Below are positions 61,921 through 64,000 of a DNA stretch of 64,000 nucleotides, piece by piece. The stretch lies in the NCBI GenBank assembly GCA_028282465.1, contig JANQHX010000044.1, forward strand, positions 19,601-83,600. Direction: 5' to 3'. The notes under the pieces were generated by a model. That model had not been told where the DNA came from. It saw nothing but the letters and a program-made list of their open reading frames with translations, and did no database searches. Each line of letters begins with the position of its first letter. Positions within the stretch are counted from its first letter, which is position 1. The position numbers and the translations under genes are program-made. This stretch comes from Gynuella sp. (lineage in GTDB: Bacteria > Pseudomonadota > Gammaproteobacteria > Pseudomonadales > Natronospirillaceae).

Positions 61921-64000
61921 TTATTTAATGTACTCATGCAAAGCTTGTCTGAGTTCGGCAGGGCGATAGGGTTTTTGCAGAAAACCCTGCATGCCCACTG
62001 CATAGCTGGCCTCTCTCTCTTCAGTCCCTGCATTCGCTGACACAGCGACAATAGGTAAGCTATACCCTCTTTGACGAATCACTCGGGTTGCTTCAAGGCC
62101 ATCCATTTCTGGCATCTGCAGATCCATCAAAATCATTTTAAATTCATCTTTGGCTAGCAGGTTAATAGCGTCTTCTGCTTTTTCAACCAATACAGGCTGG
62201 AATCGCCACTTTTTCAGAATAGCTCCCAATACTTTCAGATTAACAGGATTATCGTCAACACATAAAATGAGATCGTTTGATTGATTGATCTTGTTGGAAC
62301 GAGGATCTGGAACCTGAACAGGCACAGCTCTTTGAATAGGTAGACGTACCGTAATCTCGGCTCCTTGCCCTGAGTCTGAATTGAGTTCGACAACCCCTTG
62401 AAGCATTCGGGTAAGATGAACAACTAAACTTAGGCCCAGGCCCAATTTGTTATCCACTTTTCCAGTGGCTTGGCTACCCTTTCGAAATAGTTTAAAGATT
62501 TCATCTTTTAACTCTGAAGAAATACTCGAGCTTGAATCAAATATTCGAATATCTAAGTAAGCATTGCGTGGGTCATATTCATCAATTTGGATAGTCAACT
62601 CAAGGTCACCACCTTGACTCAATCTAATGGTATTAATAACTAAGTTATAAACAATTTGATCTAATCGATTTCTATCTACCTTCCAATACTGGTGACCATC
62701 ACACTGGTTATAAACATGAAAATTCGCTTTGCTATTGACTAACCTATTCTCTAGCCAGTTTTGCCATTCGCTAATTTGTTTGGAAAGGTTGATGGTATGA
62801 ACATGAAGGGAGTTAGATGTCTCATCTAGCGCAGCAAGTACATTCAAATTTTCTACTTCCAAACTAATCTCTTGGGTGGCCTGCTCAAGCCCCCTCGCAA
62901 GCTCTGGGTCGATACCGGGTTGATCTTTCAGTAAATCTATTCCACCCGTCAGAGAGTTTACTGGGGTGCGCAGTTCTCTTCCAAGCAACTTCAGCACGTC
63001 ATCATTAGCGCGCATGTTTGCTATCTGCAAGTCTTTAGTTTTTTCCAGTTGGGTTTGTATTTGCTGTAAATTTTGCTCGGCGTCAAGCCTGGCTTTGAGG
63101 CTCTTTTTACGAATGGAAGAGATGCGTTTTGCCAAAGCAAAGGATAGAAAAATGGTTTCTAATGCAACACCAATTTTCAAACCTTCTTCAACTAAAAAGC
63201 TGCGACCGATTAAACCGTTCAACATGGCAACATGACCAATCATACCTAATGCAAAAGCACCCCATGCTACTAAATACCATACGGCATAGGCCCTGCCGTT
63301 GTTTAACACAACAATTCCTGCTGTAAAAACAAAAGCCACCATAATTAATGCAATTAGCGTTGCAAGGCCTGTATAAAGGTGCATTGCTGAAAGCAATGCC
63401 AAGAAAATCAATAAGCCACAACTGCCTTGAATGATTCTGCCAATAAAACCTAAGGTGTCGCTGTGTTCGTTGAGATTTAAAAAACTCATACTAAATTGCA
63501 GAGCGAAAAAGAATACTACTGGAACTAAAAGAGTGACTGACAGTTGTCGAGCCGATGGCGATTCAATAATGCCCCACACGAATTCATAGCCATTAATTTG
63601 CAAGATATAACCCGTAGACGCGATTAAATACACCACATAGTAAAAGTAGCTTCTGTCTTTTGATGAGATACCCACAGACAAATTGAAGATCATCATCGCC
63701 AACATCACCCCAAGAAATAAAAACAAAAACGCTTTCTTGTCCGCTCTTTGTTGGGCCAGGACGATGGATGAGCCAAATTGCATGGGAGGGTTTAATGCAA
63801 ACTCAGTTTTAACTCTAAGGTAGAATTGTCGAGCCTCTCCTTTTGGAATTTCAAAAGACTCCACCACACCTGCTGATTTGATAGCTCGTTCAGAGACGGG
63901 AATAACCATGCCGGAGACGCGACGTTCTATTGTGGCTCCCTGTCCATCTTGGACATATATATCGACTAGGTTTAATTGTTGATGATCAATATGAAGTTCC
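61921..64000 (-). CDS. Hybrid 7TMR-DISM sensor protein with a degenerate kinase core and intact receiver, 5' end outside the window
   Basis: The frame stays open past the ATG at 63909 to the window edge (30 more codons, reading ... HIDHQQLNLVDIYVQDGQG), so the gene starts outside. Numbering from that ATG, a 7TMR-DISM extracellular domain ends before residue 55. Seven membrane segments follow at about 58-262, then a coiled coil (265-300) and a HisKA-like region. Its H-box reads LGRELRTP with R311 in place of the phosphorylated histidine. The ATP-binding part keeps an N-box asparagine and GLGLSL but has DSSSSI where D-x-G-x-G is expected. The C-terminal receiver (about 545-662) is intact, with D in MDLQMPEMDG. 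Its role is probably as a phosphate acceptor or signalling scaffold rather than a kinase. Confidence 0.88.
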   Translation of the reverse strand, partial: ELHIDHQQLNLVDIYVQDGQGATIERRVSGMVIPVSERAIKSAGVVESFEIPKGEARQFYLRVKTEFALNPPMQFGSSIVLAQQRADKKAFLFLFLGVMLAMMIFNLSVGISSKDRSYFYYVVYLIASTGYILQINGYEFVWGIIESPSARQLSVTLLVPVVFFFALQFSMSFLNLNEHSDTLGFIGRIIQGSCGLLIFLALLSAMHLYTGLATLIALIMVAFVFTAGIVVLNNGRAYAVWYLVAWGAFALGMIGHVAMLNGLIGRSFLVEEGLKIGVALETIFLSFALAKRISSIRKKSLKARLDAEQNLQQIQTQLEKTKDLQIANMRANDDVLKLLGRELRTPVNSLTGGIDLLKDQPGIDPELARGLEQATQEISLEVENLNVLAALDETSNSLHVHTINLSKQISEWQNWLENRLVNSKANFHVYNQCDGHQYWKVDRNRLDQIVYNLVINTIRLSQGGDLELTIQIDEYDPRNAYLDIRIFDSSSSISSELKDEIFKLFRKGSQATGKVDNKLGLGLSLVVHLTRMLQGVVELNSDSGQGAEITVRLPIQRAVPVQVPDPRSNKINQSNDLILCVDDNPVNLKVLGAILKKWRFQPVLVEKAEDAINLLAKDEFKMILMDLQMPEMDGLEATRVIRQRGYSLPIVAVSANAGTEEREASYAVGMQGFLQKPYRPAELRQALHEYIK

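Noticed and set aside
1..64000. CRISPR arrays, tRNA or rRNA genes, prophage or insertion-sequence genes
   Set aside because: I looked for regular short repeats, cloverleaf ends, integrase or transposase motifs and saw none.

Overview
The window is chromosomal DNA from a gammaproteobacterium, probably marine and in the Pseudomonadales/Oceanospirillales range. By eye the G+C content is low to middle forties. The backbone is Gram-negative core genes: lipid A and heptose enzymes (waaA, lpxL, hldE, waaC), tolC, parE and glnE. The order parE-yqiA-cpdA-yqiB-nudF-tolC-waaA ... hldE ... waaC-ilvE-glnE is, as I recall it, the order of the same genes in Pseudomonas, with accessory genes inserted. No rRNA, tRNA, CRISPR array, insertion sequence or prophage was seen. 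The first and last genes run off the window.

Layout. 1-4.1 kb: the end of a membrane glycosyltransferase-like gene, then an arsR-gap-arsJ arsenate operon whose operator overlaps the promoter and start codon. 4.1-6.1 kb: a class 3 lipase-type hydrolase with a small TerB-like protein, then a gap with a strong hairpin and a possible gene relic. 6.1-23.6 kb: the main accessory island, all on the minus strand. In transcription order it has a small membrane-anchored coiled-coil protein, a 2806-residue exported SpvB / FG-GAP / RHS protein, an ankyrin-repeat membrane protein overlapping its end, a gap with REP-like sequence, a 2363-residue exported fibronectin-III protein, and a small exported protein. 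24-37.5 kb: parE-yqiA-cpdA-yqiB-nudF (minus), tolC (plus), waaA (minus), an FAD oxidoreductase with an aldo/keto reductase (plus), a small hypothetical, a Nudix-GNAT fusion with lpxL (minus), and hldE (plus). 37.6-40.1 kb: a 49-residue basic protein and two divergent exported proteins of unknown function. 40.2-46.6 kb: waaC, ilvE, then qmcA-nfeD-glnE (minus). 46.8-51.0 kb: a ynjBCDF-type ABC transporter operon lacking ynjE. 51.2-55.8 kb: an exported protein, an orphan GspE/PilB-like ATPase and a CYTH-CHAD protein. 56.1-59.8 kb: narX-narL-moeA. 59.8-64 kb: DUF523, a Dabb protein, a GNAT acetyltransferase and a hybrid sensor kinase with a damaged kinase core.

The best candidate for an undescribed system is the 17.5 kb island. 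The RHS protein has the domain order of a fused Tc-toxin TcB-TcC cocoon (SpvB domain, calcium-loop propeller, RHS shell, RHS core-end motif, variable tip), but it carries a Sec signal peptide and paired cysteines in its propeller repeats. A long helical insert interrupts the shell. The tip and the overlapping ankyrin gene are much more AT-rich than the shell, as expected for a swapped toxin-immunity cassette. No TcA-like or type VI gene is present; the giant fibronectin-III protein may be the surface partner. This reading is inference from domain order and context, because no database search was possible.
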